From Macrococcoides epidermidis (GTDB taxonomy: Bacteria > Bacillota > Bacilli > Staphylococcales > Staphylococcaceae), in NCBI RefSeq assembly GCF_042659445.1, contig NZ_JBHSSR010000001.1: DNA of 64,000 bases; one strand, 5' to 3'. The first letter of the stretch is position 1; every line of letters begins with the position of its first letter. Of the stretch, positions 53,153-61,471 are shown in pieces. A program made the position numbers and the translations under genes. The notes beneath the pieces were generated by a model, which was given only the letters and a program-made list of their open reading frames with translations, had not been told where the DNA came from and did no database searches.

Positions 53153-53473
53153 TTAAAACATTGTATATCCGCTGCGTCTTAAATTTCTAATAACAAAACC
53201 CGCAGTGATTGCTCCTATCAAGCCACCTGATAACATAATAATATCCGCAGGTAAAAGGTGGGTTAAGCCTGTCCATAATTTATTAAAAGCGAACTTTGGT
53301 TTTAATAAATAATCCGCTGTAGAAATTTTATCGACAATTGCAAATACAACAAAAGGATAAAGAGCCGTCATAATCCAAGTTGATTTCAGTAACATATTTA
53401 AAATAAATGCGATACCAAAAAATAAAACAAAAAATAAAAGTGTTGAAATAATCAACTGAATAAGTGCTGTCAA
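53153..53473 (-). CDS. YuiB-family membrane protein
   Basis: This 106-residue membrane protein opens with LIQLIISTLLFFVLFFGIAF, the typical YuiB start, followed by LNMLLKSTWIMTALYPFVVF and a C-terminal helix with LLPADIIMLSGGLIGAITAG. About three helices are predicted. YuiB lies beside the NADH dehydrogenase gene yumB in B. subtilis, as it nearly does here. Function unknown. The gaps to the NUDIX gene (11 bases) and the next gene (11 bases) suggest one operon. Confidence 0.82.
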   Translation of the reverse strand: MTALIQLIISTLLFFVLFFGIAFILNMLLKSTWIMTALYPFVVFAIVDKISTADYLLKPKFAFNKLWTGLTHLLPADIIMLSGGLIGAITAGFVIRNLRRSGYTMF

Positions 53474-53484
53474 AAGTGCCCCTC

Positions 53485-53964
53485 CTAAGTAAATAAGTGA
53501 TAATGTGTATAATTAAAATGTGCTCCAGGAGACTCAGTACTTGTAAGCGTTATTGCTTCGCTTTTTTCCTGTAAAAGATGATGAATCATCGGTGACACAG
53601 TTTTGTCCTGAAGAATTGCTTCTGGTGTTCTCCATGCTACAACTTCAATTTCATCATTTGGAAACTGAATAGTAATATCCGTTGTAAGCGGTTTGACAAG
53701 AAATAATATCATATTATCAGATATTTCATTATTAATAACACCACTTCTTAGTCCGATTACACCTTGAACTTCTCCTTTAATACCTGTCTCCTCATATAAT
53801 TCTCTTATTACAGCCTGATCTGCAGTTTCACCATTATCAATAAAACCTGCAGGTGTACTCCACATGCCACGCATACCGCTATATTGTTTCTTAAGTAAGA
53901 GCCATTCACCTGCATCATTAATTACTATTGCATTGACCCCTAACCAAACTTTATCTCGTGCCAT
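53485..53964 (-). CDS. NUDIX hydrolase
   Basis: This hydrolase of nucleoside diphosphates linked to another group has a perfect NUDIX box at residues 40-62: G, five residues, E in GETADQAVIRELYEETG, with REL-EETG. Length is 159. The substrate cannot be read from the box; the LLKKQYSGMRGMWSTPAG lead-in is common among ADP-ribose and NADH pyrophosphatase-like members. The ATG at 53964 follows AAGGAG; an upstream start lies within the ndh terminator region. It heads a NUDIX - yuiB - hypothetical - antiporter - thioesterase run. Confidence 0.88.
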   Translation of the reverse strand: MARDKVWLGVNAIVINDAGEWLLLKKQYSGMRGMWSTPAGFIDNGETADQAVIRELYEETGIKGEVQGVIGLRSGVINNEISDNMILFLVKPLTTDITIQFPNDEIEVVAWRTPEAILQDKTVSPMIHHLLQEKSEAITLTSTESPGAHFNYTHYHLFT

Positions 53965-53984
53965 AATCTTCTCCTTACTTATAA

Positions 53985-54025
53985 AAAAAGTGAGGTAGGC
54001 AATCATTATGCCCCGCTCACTTTTT
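53985..54025 (-). terminator. Terminator after ndh
   Basis: Outer 10-bp arms (AAAAAGTGAG and CTCACTTTTT) enclose an inner 4-bp helix (GGCA/TGCC), and a T run follows on the minus strand. It lies 23 bases after the ndh stop and separates it from the NUDIX gene. Confidence 0.82.
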
Positions 54026-54048
54026 AAGCATTTAATATTGAGACAATA

Positions 54049-55251
54049 TTAAAATTTACCTTTTTTATATGCAACACCAGCGCCACCAATTTTGAATAAA
54101 GCACGTGTATCGATTAATTTTTTCATGAATGCAGCTTTTTTACCAGTAATTTCTTTACCGAATACAACACCAACACCATCATGAGAACCTAAAGAACATA
54201 CAGTTCCTTTATCATCATAAGCAAATGCTGATAATTTCTCACCATTTAATAATTTTTGGATAGCAGAAGCAGTAAATTCACCTTGTTGCATAGCAATTTG
54301 AGCAGTCGTTGGTAAAGGACGCTCTCCGCTCATTACTGCTGAACAGTCACCAATTACAAAGATATCATCATAGCCATCGATACGTAAATCTTCACGTACT
54401 ACGATACGACCACGTTTAACACCATCAAATGATTCTTCCATTAATTTAGAACCACGAACACCCGCAGCCCAAATAACAGTGTTTGCATATAATTGTTCTT
54501 CCTGCTCATTAACTTTAACAACAAAACCATTTTCGTTAGCAGCAACGATAGGTGTAGCGATTTTAAATTCAACACCACGTTTTTCTAAGTAATCCATAAC
54601 ATATTTCACTAAATCTTCAGAGAACATTGGAAGCATTTTCGGTGCCGCTTCAACACATGTTAATTTCACTTTAGATTGATCAATATTGTATTCTTTACAT
54701 AAAGCAGGTACTTTTTCTACTAATTCCCCTAATAATTCGATACCAGTAAAGCCGGCACCACCAACTAAAATTGCTAAATCTTTTTCATCTTTTTCTGTAC
54801 TGTTTGCATAGTGTGCAAAACGTTCTTCAATATGCGCAGCAATACGACGCGCAGTATTAATATTTTCAATTTGGAATGCATGTTCTTTCATGCCTGCAAT
54901 ACCAAATGTTTCTGATTCGAAACCTAATGCTACAACTAAAATATCAAACTTGTAAGTACCGTTTGTTGTTTCTACAGTTTTTTCATCTTTATTGATTTTA
55001 GTAACTTCGTCAACGACGAAATCTACTTTTGAATGATTTAAAACACTTGCAATAGGATATAAACAATCCTGATATTCACGCGTACCAGCTGAAGCTTCAT
55101 GTAACCAAGTTGCTTCATAATGATATTCATTTTTGTTGATTAGTGTAATATCACAATCTTGTGTTGAAACTAATTTCTGTAATTTAGTTACAGTTTGTAG
55201 ACCTGCATATCCTCCACCTAATACAACAACTTTTTTTCTTTCAAATCCCAT
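54049..55251 (-). CDS. ndh: Type II NADH dehydrogenase (NDH-2)
   Basis: Ndh is the membrane-associated flavoprotein that passes electrons from NADH to menaquinone without pumping protons; it is the main NADH entry point in staphylococci, which lack complex I. It has FAD site VVVLGGGYAGLQTVTKL, NADH site LVGGAGFTGIELLGEL, and FVIGDCSA with the quinone-side AQIAMQQGEF. The C-terminal amphipathic part (KKLIDTRALFKIGGAGVAYK) anchors it to the membrane. Length 400 matches S. aureus Ndh and B. subtilis YumB. A TGTGA-N6-TCACA site 57 bases upstream suggests control by Rex or Fnr. Confidence 0.95.
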   Translation of the reverse strand: MGFERKKVVVLGGGYAGLQTVTKLQKLVSTQDCDITLINKNEYHYEATWLHEASAGTREYQDCLYPIASVLNHSKVDFVVDEVTKINKDEKTVETTNGTYKFDILVVALGFESETFGIAGMKEHAFQIENINTARRIAAHIEERFAHYANSTEKDEKDLAILVGGAGFTGIELLGELVEKVPALCKEYNIDQSKVKLTCVEAAPKMLPMFSEDLVKYVMDYLEKRGVEFKIATPIVAANENGFVVKVNEQEEQLYANTVIWAAGVRGSKLMEESFDGVKRGRIVVREDLRIDGYDDIFVIGDCSAVMSGERPLPTTAQIAMQQGEFTASAIQKLLNGEKLSAFAYDDKGTVCSLGSHDGVGVVFGKEITGKKAAFMKKLIDTRALFKIGGAGVAYKKGKF

Positions 55252-55307
55252 TTGTATTCACCCATTCTCAATAATTTTTTAATATATCAATCTTTCAACT
55301 CATAAAA

Positions 55308-55323
55308 TGTGATTTTTGTCACA
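55308..55323. promoter_or_regulatory. TGTGA-N6-TCACA operator (Rex- or Fnr-type) upstream of ndh
   Basis: TGTGATTTTTGTCACA is a perfect TGTGA-N6-TCACA dyad, 57 bases before the ndh ATG. The same core fits B. subtilis Fnr sites and the Rex operator (TTGTGAWWWWWWTCACAA). Rex controls ndh in B. subtilis; Fnr is encoded at 15240 in this window. The sequence does not separate the two. Confidence 0.72.
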
Positions 55324-55408
55324 AATTTATTTTTGAATATTCCAACTTATATATTAAGACTTTTACACTATAAATACAAGTGTATTGTAAATTTTTAATT
55401 AAAGGGGC

Positions 55409-55768
55409 TTAACAATTTTCTGGTGTACCTGCGACATCTTTTGTTCTAAATGAACTACCACATCCACAAGATGCAATCGCATTTGGATTTTCAATTGCAA
55501 ATCCTCCACCCATTAATGATTGTTTAAAATCTACAGTCGTTCCATTTAAAATAGGCGCATCTGATTTATCAACTAATACTTTCACACCATAATAATCTAA
55601 AACTTCATCATTTTCGTTAGGATTTTCTTCTGCACTCATACCGTATGATAAACCAGTACATCCGCCTCCTTTTACTGAAATTCGTAAGTAACCATTCGGT
55701 AAACCATTGCTTTCCATCATTGATTTAACTTCATATGCAGCTGCTTCTGTTAAAATTACAGTACTCAT
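55409..55768 (-). CDS. HesB/IscA-family iron-sulfur carrier (YutM-like)
   Basis: This A-type carrier protein of 119 residues holds or passes on iron-sulfur clusters. The three conserved Cys are present: Cys 37 in KGGGCTGLSYGM, and Cys 101 and 103 in ASCGCGSSF. It corresponds to YutM in B. subtilis and the protein encoded beside ndh in S. aureus. The ATG at 55768 follows AAGGAGG by eight bases and is chosen over an upstream TTG. It lies 13 bases after yuzB and close to Nfu and LipA, two other iron-sulfur proteins. Confidence 0.92.
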   Translation of the reverse strand: MSTVILTEAAAYEVKSMMESNGLPNGYLRISVKGGGCTGLSYGMSAEENPNENDEVLDYYGVKVLVDKSDAPILNGTTVDFKQSLMGGGFAIENPNAIASCGCGSSFRTKDVAGTPENC

Positions 55769-55781
55769 AATCAATTCCTCC

Positions 55782-56018
55782 TTAAAATAACCATGTTTCT
55801 TCGATATGTTTGTAAATATTTTGTTTTAATAATTCTGGTGTGTCACCTGTGACGATATCCCCGTTCACAAGCGCATAAAGACTATCATTACACTGCCCAC
55901 AATATGTGAGACAACCATAGTCTAACACATCAATATTTGGATCATTAGATAATTCATCAAACACACTTTGACTGCCTTTGGCTAAATTTGAAATACAAAA
56001 CTCCACAATTGGATTCAT
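55782..56018 (-). CDS. YuzB-family (DUF1450) protein
   Basis: This 78-residue protein has Cys 8 and a CX3CX2C cluster (Cys 36, 40 and 43, in YGCLTYCGQCND), the arrangement of the DUF1450/YuzB family and similar to thioredoxin-like ferredoxin folds. It may bind a metal or iron-sulfur cluster, but this is not shown. The second of two close ATGs (56018) is better spaced from AAGGAAG. It is followed by the HesB gene in one unit and is divergent from yutJ, the same order as in B. subtilis. Confidence 0.85.
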   Translation of the reverse strand: MNPIVEFCISNLAKGSQSVFDELSNDPNIDVLDYGCLTYCGQCNDSLYALVNGDIVTGDTPELLKQNIYKHIEETWLF

Positions 56019-56176
56019 TTTCATCTTCCTTAATAATGATAACTTTTACTTATCATTTTATATCAACTTTTATTATCGTTAGTATTATATAATCGCTATA
56101 ATTTAATGGTAATCTATATTATAATTTAGATTGAGGAAAAACAATAGAACTTTGACTTACGAAGGGGATTAAAACA

Positions 56177-57241
56177 ATGAAAAATTTAGTATTACTTGGT
56201 GGGGGCTATGGTAACATGCGTATTATGCAAAGACTCCTGCCGAATACATTACCAGCGGAATACAATATCACATTAATCGATAAGATTCCATTTCATGGTT
56301 TAAAGACAGAGTTTTATGCACTAGCTGCCGGAACAGAATCTGATAAAGATGTACGTGTAGAATTTCCACAAGATAAGCGTCTAAATATTGTCTATGGAGA
56401 AGTTACTCAAATTGACCTTGAGAAACAAATTGTATCTATCGGTGAAAATCATGTGGATTATGATGAGTTAGTAATAGGTCTTGGCTGTGAAGATAAATAT
56501 CATAACGTTCCTGGTGCAGAAGAATATACATACAGCATTCAGACAATGACAAAAGCACGTAAAACTTATCAAGCGATAGCTGACTTGCCATCTGGCTCTA
56601 CAGTGGGGATTGTAGGTGCTGGCTTAAGCGGTATCGAACTTGCTAGTGAATTACGTGAATCAAGAAAAGATTTAAAGATACAACTATTTGACAGAGGTGA
56701 AAGAATTTTACCGGCTTTTCCTGAGAAATTAAGTAATTATGTTAAGAAATGGTTCGATAAAAACGATGTAGAAGTTATTCCTAATTCAAACGTCGTTAAA
56801 GTTGAACCTGGTACGCTTTATAATAATGACGTTTCCTATTCAGTAGATATTTGTGTATGGACGGCAGGTATACAACCTGTTGAAATTGTACGTAATCTAC
56901 CTGTTGAAATCGGTGATGGCAATCGTGTTAAATTAAATCAATATCACCAAATCCCGACGCATCCAAATGTCTATGTCGTTGGTGATTGTGCAGCTTTACC
57001 ACATGCACCAAGTGCTCAACTTGCTGAAGTTCAGGCAGAACAAATCATCGATGTTATGAAAATGATCTGGACAGATAAACCATTACCTGAAGTGATGCCA
57101 GAACTAAAATTACAAGGGTTTATGGGATCTTTAGGAGAAAAAGAAGGCTTTGCTTATTTAATGGAGAAAACAGTGACTGGAAGACTCGCACGATTAATGA
57201 AATCAGGTGTCTTATGGTTATATAAATATCATAATGGATAA
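56177..57241 (+). CDS. NADH dehydrogenase-like flavoprotein YutJ
   Basis: This 354-residue pyridine nucleotide-disulfide-type flavoprotein is related to NDH-2. It has FAD site LVLLGGGYGNMRIM, NAD site GIVGAGLSGIELASEL, and YVVGDCAALP near residue 275. It is shorter than Ndh and lacks the strong C-terminal membrane segment, but ends in a similar amphipathic tail (ARLMKSGVLWLYKYHNG). The ATG follows AAGGGG. Neighbours yuzB and yuzD match the B. subtilis yuzB-yutJ-yuzD-yutI order. S. aureus has an equivalent second NDH-2-like gene here; its electron acceptor is not settled. Confidence 0.88.
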   Translation: MKNLVLLGGGYGNMRIMQRLLPNTLPAEYNITLIDKIPFHGLKTEFYALAAGTESDKDVRVEFPQDKRLNIVYGEVTQIDLEKQIVSIGENHVDYDELVIGLGCEDKYHNVPGAEEYTYSIQTMTKARKTYQAIADLPSGSTVGIVGAGLSGIELASELRESRKDLKIQLFDRGERILPAFPEKLSNYVKKWFDKNDVEVIPNSNVVKVEPGTLYNNDVSYSVDICVWTAGIQPVEIVRNLPVEIGDGNRVKLNQYHQIPTHPNVYVVGDCAALPHAPSAQLAEVQAEQIIDVMKMIWTDKPLPEVMPELKLQGFMGSLGEKEGFAYLMEKTVTGRLARLMKSGVLWLYKYHNG

Positions 57242-57276
57242 AATAAAACGATTAGGTCATCCTAATCGTTTTATTT
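57241..57276. terminator. Bidirectional terminator between yutJ and yuzD
   Basis: A perfect 16-bp stem (AAATAAAACGATTAGG with its complement) and a TCAT loop lie between two convergent genes. They overlap both stop codons. Confidence 0.92.
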
Positions 57277-57582
57277 TACATAATGTTCTTCTACGAATTT
57301 AGTAACCTGTGGTAATTGAATATATCCATCAGCCACTATTTCATCATCCATCGTAATTAACGGATAGAATAACTCATCGTTGTTAATCTGCTCAATGATA
57401 TTTTCATCATGATCTGTTAAGTTTTCGGATTTATTAATGTCGATATAGTTATAGTTAAATTGTAAATCCGGAAACTTTCGATCTAAATTCGGTTGAACCC
57501 AGTCATAAATATCTTTAGATGTCGGTGCATTTACACAACTTGCACATACAACATCAGCGCCGTAAATGATAACATTTATCAT
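57271..57582 (-). CDS. YuzD-family (DUF1462) thioredoxin-like protein
   Basis: This 103-residue protein has a CASC motif (Cys 13 and 16) after an N-terminal beta strand (INVIIYGADVVCASC), like a redox-active CXXC of the thioredoxin fold, and LFYPLITMDDEIVADGYIQL in the C-terminal half. It belongs to the DUF1462 group (YuzD; structurally known from S. aureus as a thioredoxin-like protein). It is divergent from nfu and may act in redox handling for iron-sulfur proteins; this is inference from context. Confidence 0.85.
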   Translation of the reverse strand: MINVIIYGADVVCASCVNAPTSKDIYDWVQPNLDRKFPDLQFNYNYIDINKSENLTDHDENIIEQINNDELFYPLITMDDEIVADGYIQLPQVTKFVEEHYVK

Positions 57583-57681
57583 TTATAATACATCCCCCTT
57601 TAAACTATCGTATTTATATGCTATATTGATTATACTAAAAAAGTTAGAGTAAACCACTACATTTACTCGAAAGGAGTTAAA

Positions 57682-57924
57682 ATGACAACTGAACAACAAA
57701 CAATGTTTGATGCTGTGAATGAAGTATTAGAGAAATTACGTCCATTCTTATTAAGAGATGGTGGCGATTGTGAATTAGTAGATGTTGAAGATGGAATCGT
57801 TAAACTTCGCCTTTTAGGTGCATGTGGTACTTGCCCTTCATCAACAATTACATTAAAAGCTGGTATTGAACGCGCGTTACTTGAAGAAGTACCTGGCGTA
57901 GTAGAAGTAGAACAAGTATTTTAA
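57682..57924 (+). CDS. nfu: Nfu-type iron-sulfur cluster carrier
   Basis: This 80-residue NifU C-terminal-domain protein (YutI in B. subtilis) accepts and delivers 4Fe-4S clusters. Cys 48 and 51 in LLGACGTCPSSTITLK form the dimer-bridging cluster site, preceded by LRPFLLRDGGDCELVDV. In S. aureus Nfu delivers clusters to target proteins such as aconitase, and overlaps in role with SufT. The ATG follows AAAGGAG. It is monocistronic with a strong terminator. Confidence 0.93.
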   Translation: MTTEQQTMFDAVNEVLEKLRPFLLRDGGDCELVDVEDGIVKLRLLGACGTCPSSTITLKAGIERALLEEVPGVVEVEQVF

Positions 57925-57934
57925 TGATAATTTG

Positions 57935-57956
57935 AACCGAGACTATTGTCTCGGTT
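57935..57956 (+). terminator. Terminator after nfu
   Basis: A 9-bp stem (AACCGAGAC with its complement) and a TATT loop are followed by a run of T on the plus strand, ten bases after the nfu stop. Confidence 0.9.
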
Positions 57957-58092
57957 TTTTATTTTGACCGTTTTAGCGGTATTTTGACAATAATATTATC
58001 AATTCCGCTATATCTTTAATACAAAATAAATGAGATTGATAAATAAATAACTTAAATCAATTTTATGACCTACTACTCATTTAATCTCCACC

Positions 58093-58127
58093 TATTGTAA
58101 ACCTATGATATAATTTAGTTAACTAAT
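58093..58127. promoter_or_regulatory. BirA-type biotin operator upstream of bioB
   Basis: Half sites TATTGTAAAC (58093-58102) and GTTAACTAAT (58118-58127) are separated by 15 bases and closely follow the BirA operator of the B. subtilis bioW operon. The spacer contains TATAAT (58109-58114), so bound BirA would cover the -10 region. Biotin-dependent repression of bioB is the expected effect. Confidence 0.85.
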
Positions 58128-58144
58128 TATTAGGGGGACTAAAA

Positions 58145-59173
58145 TTGAATTATGCAGAAAGTGTTATTAATGGCTATACGTTAACAAAAGAAGAAGCACT
58201 CCAAATACTACAAACACCTGACCATCATTTATTATCATTATTAAATGATGCTTACCAAGTACGTTATCACTATTATCAAAACAAGGTAAAACTTAATATG
58301 ATCTTAAATGCAAAAAGTGGTCTCTGTGCGGAGGACTGTGGCTATTGTGGTCAATCAATCAAAGTAGATAAAAATGAAACAGGTTGTACACCCTACGCTT
58401 TAGTCGATGAGAATAAGATTATTCAAGGGGCAGATAGTGCAGTTAAAAATAAAGTAGGTACTTATTGCATCGTTATGAGTGGACGTAAGCCTACAAACCG
58501 TGAAGTAGACCGAGTTACGAACGCTGTTGAAGCGATCAAAGCAAATCATCCACAGCTTAAAATTTGTGCTTGTCTTGGATTAACGAATGATGAGCAGGCA
58601 AAAAAATTAAAAGCTGCAGGCGTAGATCGATATAACCATAATCTCAACACGAGTAAACGATATCATGAAGAAGTCGTTTCTACACATACATATGAAGATC
58701 GCGTAAATACTGTTGAAATTATGAAAGCTAATAATATCTCACCTTGTTCCGGCGTAATTTGTGGTATGGGGGAAACAGATGAAGATATCGTTGATATGGC
58801 ATTTGCACTTAAAGCAATTGATGCTGATAGTATCCCGGTAAACTTCTTACATGCAATCAAGGGAACAAAGTTTGAAGATAAAGATGAACTGACTCCAAAT
58901 AAATGCTTAAAAATTTTATCTTTATTCCGTCTTGTTAATCCAACGAAAGAAATTCGCGTTTCAGGCGGCCGTGAAGTCAACCTTCGTTCTTTACAGCCTC
59001 TTGCCTTGTATGCTGCAAACTCTATCTTTGTTGGTGATTATTTAGTAACTGAAGGTCAACCGAACAAAGAAGATTATCAGATCATCGAAGATTTAGGTTT
59101 TGAAATTGAATCAAATGCCTTTTTACAGTCTCCCGATAAAATAGAAAATAAAGACAGAAAAATAGAAATTTAA
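58145..59173 (+). CDS. bioB: Biotin synthase
   Basis: BioB is the radical-SAM enzyme that inserts sulfur into dethiobiotin. The cluster motif is CAEDCGYC (Cys 61, 65 and 68). The 2Fe-2S ligands are in GTYCIVMSGR and ICACLG, with SPCSGVICGMGET and the Arg in IRVSGGRE. The start is a TTG at 58145 behind GGGGG. Length is 342. No bioA, bioD or bioF lies next to it, so it is an orphan, which suggests that dethiobiotin is made by genes elsewhere or taken up. The BirA-type site upstream supports biotin control. Confidence 0.96.
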   Translation: MNYAESVINGYTLTKEEALQILQTPDHHLLSLLNDAYQVRYHYYQNKVKLNMILNAKSGLCAEDCGYCGQSIKVDKNETGCTPYALVDENKIIQGADSAVKNKVGTYCIVMSGRKPTNREVDRVTNAVEAIKANHPQLKICACLGLTNDEQAKKLKAAGVDRYNHNLNTSKRYHEEVVSTHTYEDRVNTVEIMKANNISPCSGVICGMGETDEDIVDMAFALKAIDADSIPVNFLHAIKGTKFEDKDELTPNKCLKILSLFRLVNPTKEIRVSGGREVNLRSLQPLALYAANSIFVGDYLVTEGQPNKEDYQIIEDLGFEIESNAFLQSPDKIENKDRKIEI

Positions 59174-59191
59174 TAGTAATATAATCACTAA

Positions 59192-59224
59192 AAAAGAATG
59201 ATCCTGATAATGGATCATTCTTTT
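59192..59224. terminator. Bidirectional terminator between bioB and hydroxyacid dehydrogenase gene
   Basis: A perfect 13-bp stem (AAAAGAATGATCC with its complement) and a 7-base loop lie between two convergent genes, with T runs on both strands. Confidence 0.9.
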
Positions 59225-60182
59225 AATTATTTTTCACTTCACTTACAGGCTTCTTACCTTCAATAATTAACTCAGCATTTTTTATACACAGCTCAATCAT
59301 CGCATTTCTCGTATCTACTGTTGCACTTCCGATATGCGGAAGCACTGTAATGCGCTTTTCAGATAGAAATGGATGTTCTTTCCCTACAGGTTCGTTATTT
59401 AATACATCAATCCCTGCTGCATAAATCTCTTCGTTTTGAATGGCTTCCAGTAAGTCATTTTCAACGACATGCCCACCACGACCAATATTTATAAATATCA
59501 CACTTGATTTCATCTTTTTAAATGCATCTTTATTAAATATATTTTTTGTTTCATTAGTTAATGGTGCAGTACATATGATAAAGTCACTTGTTTCAAGTAA
59601 TTCATTAAAAGATACATAATTTGCTCCAAGTGCTTTTGCAGCTTCGCTTTCACTACGGTTATGATATTGAACATGCATGTTTAGTCCGATGCAGCGTTTC
59701 GCTAATGCCGTACCGATATTTCCCATACCAAATATTCCGACTGTCTTTTTATACACATCAAGTCCGGCAAGTAAATAAGGAGACCATCCAACCCAGTTAC
59801 CCTCTTTTACTAATTCATTTGCTTCAATGATGCGTCTTGCTGTTACAAACATTAAAGTAAATGCGAGTTCAGCAGTTGTTTCTGTAAGTACGTCAGGTGT
59901 ATTACATACCGTTATATCTTTACTACGTGCATAATCGATATCAATATTGTCATAACCAACGGCAAGATTGATCACTGCTTTAAGGTCCGGGTTATTATCG
60001 ATAAATTCTTTATCAATAGTATCACTTAGCATTGAAATAACAATAGATTTATCTTTTGATGATTCTAGTAATGCTTCTCTTGGCATCGGTTTAATCGTCT
60101 CTGGATAAACTTCTACCTCTGCAACAGATTCTAATTGCTCAACATAATGCTTTGGAATACTTCTTGTAATCAATACTTTCAT
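59223..60182 (-). CDS. D-isomer-specific 2-hydroxyacid dehydrogenase (glyoxylate/hydroxypyruvate reductase-like)
   Basis: This NAD(P)-dependent dehydrogenase is of the D-2-hydroxyacid family. The nucleotide site is GIFGMGNIGTALAKR, followed by HNRSES (an Arg after the beta strand suggests NADPH is accepted). Catalytic residues are Arg in INIGRGGHVVEN, Glu in VLNNEPV and His in LPHIGSAT. Length is 319. Annotated relatives reduce glyoxylate or hydroxypyruvate (D-glycerate dehydrogenase). The ATG at 60182 follows GGGG and lies one base after the yutF stop, so it is translated from the yutE-yutF transcript. Confidence 0.9.
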   Translation of the reverse strand: MKVLITRSIPKHYVEQLESVAEVEVYPETIKPMPREALLESSKDKSIVISMLSDTIDKEFIDNNPDLKAVINLAVGYDNIDIDYARSKDITVCNTPDVLTETTAELAFTLMFVTARRIIEANELVKEGNWVGWSPYLLAGLDVYKKTVGIFGMGNIGTALAKRCIGLNMHVQYHNRSESEAAKALGANYVSFNELLETSDFIICTAPLTNETKNIFNKDAFKKMKSSVIFINIGRGGHVVENDLLEAIQNEEIYAAGIDVLNNEPVGKEHPFLSEKRITVLPHIGSATVDTRNAMIELCIKNAELIIEGKKPVSEVKNN

Positions 60183-60183
60183 A

Positions 60184-60966
60184 TTATTCCCCTTCATACA
60201 TGTCGATTACTTCTAATAGGTTCTTAACACTATAAGTTGGTGGTACCGCTTCAGCCATAACCTGTTCATAACTTGATACACCTGTCTGTACATGAAGTGT
60301 ATCGATATCACTATTAATACCACTCATAATATCTGTCATATATAAGTCACCAATCATAACAAGTTCTGACTTATCCAGGCCAATCATTTCAACAGCTTTA
60401 TTCATAATTGTAGGCATCGGTTTACCGATAAACTTAGGTTCCACGCCAGTTGAAACAGTAATAACACTTGTTAATGCACCGTTACCAGGTAAGAAACCAC
60501 GTTCAGTTGGAATCGATGTATCTGGATTAGTAGAAATAAATTTCGCACCATTTCGTACAGCTAAACAAGCGATCGATAATTTTTCATAGTTGATATCTAC
60601 ATCCAGACCGATTACAACATAATCTACATGTTCATCTTCTTTGATCTCTAAACCTTCATCTTCTAAGGCTTGACGAATACCTGTTCCACCAATAACATAG
60701 ACCGTTGCCCCAGGTTTTTCATCAGCTATATATGATGCTGTAGCCATCGCGCTTGTCACTACGTTATCAGCATGTGCTACAAATCCCATCTTAGAAAGTT
60801 TATCTGCTACTTCATCCGGTCTTTTTGATGCGTTATTCGTTACAAATAAATAAGGTAAGTTATTATTCGCTAAATAGGCAATAAATTCTCTAGCACCTTC
60901 AATGACTTCTGTTCCGGCATACATCGTGCCATCTAAATCTAATAAGTATCCACTATATTTTTTCAT
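60184..60966 (-). CDS. HAD-family phosphatase of the NagD/YutF type
   Basis: This 260-residue HAD subfamily IIA hydrolase (TIGR01457 type) has motif I LLDLDGTMYAG with nucleophile Asp 10, motif II FVTNNASKRP, motif III KPMPTIMNKA and motif IV MIGDLYMTDIMSG. A C2A cap lies between. It corresponds to YutF of B. subtilis. It probably dephosphorylates a sugar phosphate or nucleotide, but the substrate is unknown. The ATG at 60966 has GGTAG upstream and overlaps yutE by 14 bases; the in-frame extension to 61008 lies inside yutE. Confidence 0.9.
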   Translation of the reverse strand: MKKYSGYLLDLDGTMYAGTEVIEGAREFIAYLANNNLPYLFVTNNASKRPDEVADKLSKMGFVAHADNVVTSAMATASYIADEKPGATVYVIGGTGIRQALEDEGLEIKEDEHVDYVVIGLDVDINYEKLSIACLAVRNGAKFISTNPDTSIPTERGFLPGNGALTSVITVSTGVEPKFIGKPMPTIMNKAVEMIGLDKSELVMIGDLYMTDIMSGINSDIDTLHVQTGVSSYEQVMAEAVPPTYSVKNLLEVIDMYEGE

Positions 60967-61390
60967 TTTTACTACCTTTCCCAAATGCTGATACAGGACC
61001 AAGTTCATTTGCTATAAACGTATCAACATCGTTTTTGAATTTTTGATAGGCATTGATGTTCTCCATAAAAATACGCTTTACTTCTGCATGGTTAATATCA
61101 GTATAGTTTCGAACAAACCATTGACGTGTAGGTAATGTCTTACTAATTTCATCTTTAGATATCGAAGAAATCACCTTTTCCATCTCTAAAATATCAATGA
61201 CATCCTGATAACTACCAGGATCACGCATAACAAATCCATCAATAATCATGTTTCCTACATCAACAACTGCTTCTATAAGCATATGACATACACGTTCTAA
61301 TGCGAATCCTTCAGAATTTACTACTTCTTTTGATAACTTATCAATATACACGAGTTTTTCTTCTAATTCATCTCTATCTACAAAATACAT
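60953..61390 (-). CDS. DUF86/HepT-like HEPN protein (YutE-like)
   Basis: This all-helical protein of 145 residues belongs to the DUF86 (HepT-like) HEPN family. The RX6H element in WFVRNYTDINHAEV (near residues 92-106) is the HEPN motif. In toxin-antitoxin pairs HepT is encoded next to a MntA nucleotidyltransferase; none is present here. Instead it sits with yutF, as in B. subtilis and S. aureus, where YutE is a conserved housekeeping gene. So a toxin role is not assumed. The ATG at 61390 follows GGAGGCGATC. Confidence 0.85.
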   Translation of the reverse strand: MYFVDRDELEEKLVYIDKLSKEVVNSEGFALERVCHMLIEAVVDVGNMIIDGFVMRDPGSYQDVIDILEMEKVISSISKDEISKTLPTRQWFVRNYTDINHAEVKRIFMENINAYQKFKNDVDTFIANELGPVSAFGKGSKNEKI

Positions 61391-61471
61391 CTGATCGCCT
61401 CCACCACTATTCTATCAAATTTTGAAAAGCAATACACAACATGTATAATAAAATTACTGGAGGAATGCTTA

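Noticed and set aside
60953..61390. HepT/MntA toxin-antitoxin system
   Set aside because: Only the HEPN protein is present, and its neighbours are the housekeeping yutF and hydroxyacid dehydrogenase genes in conserved order.
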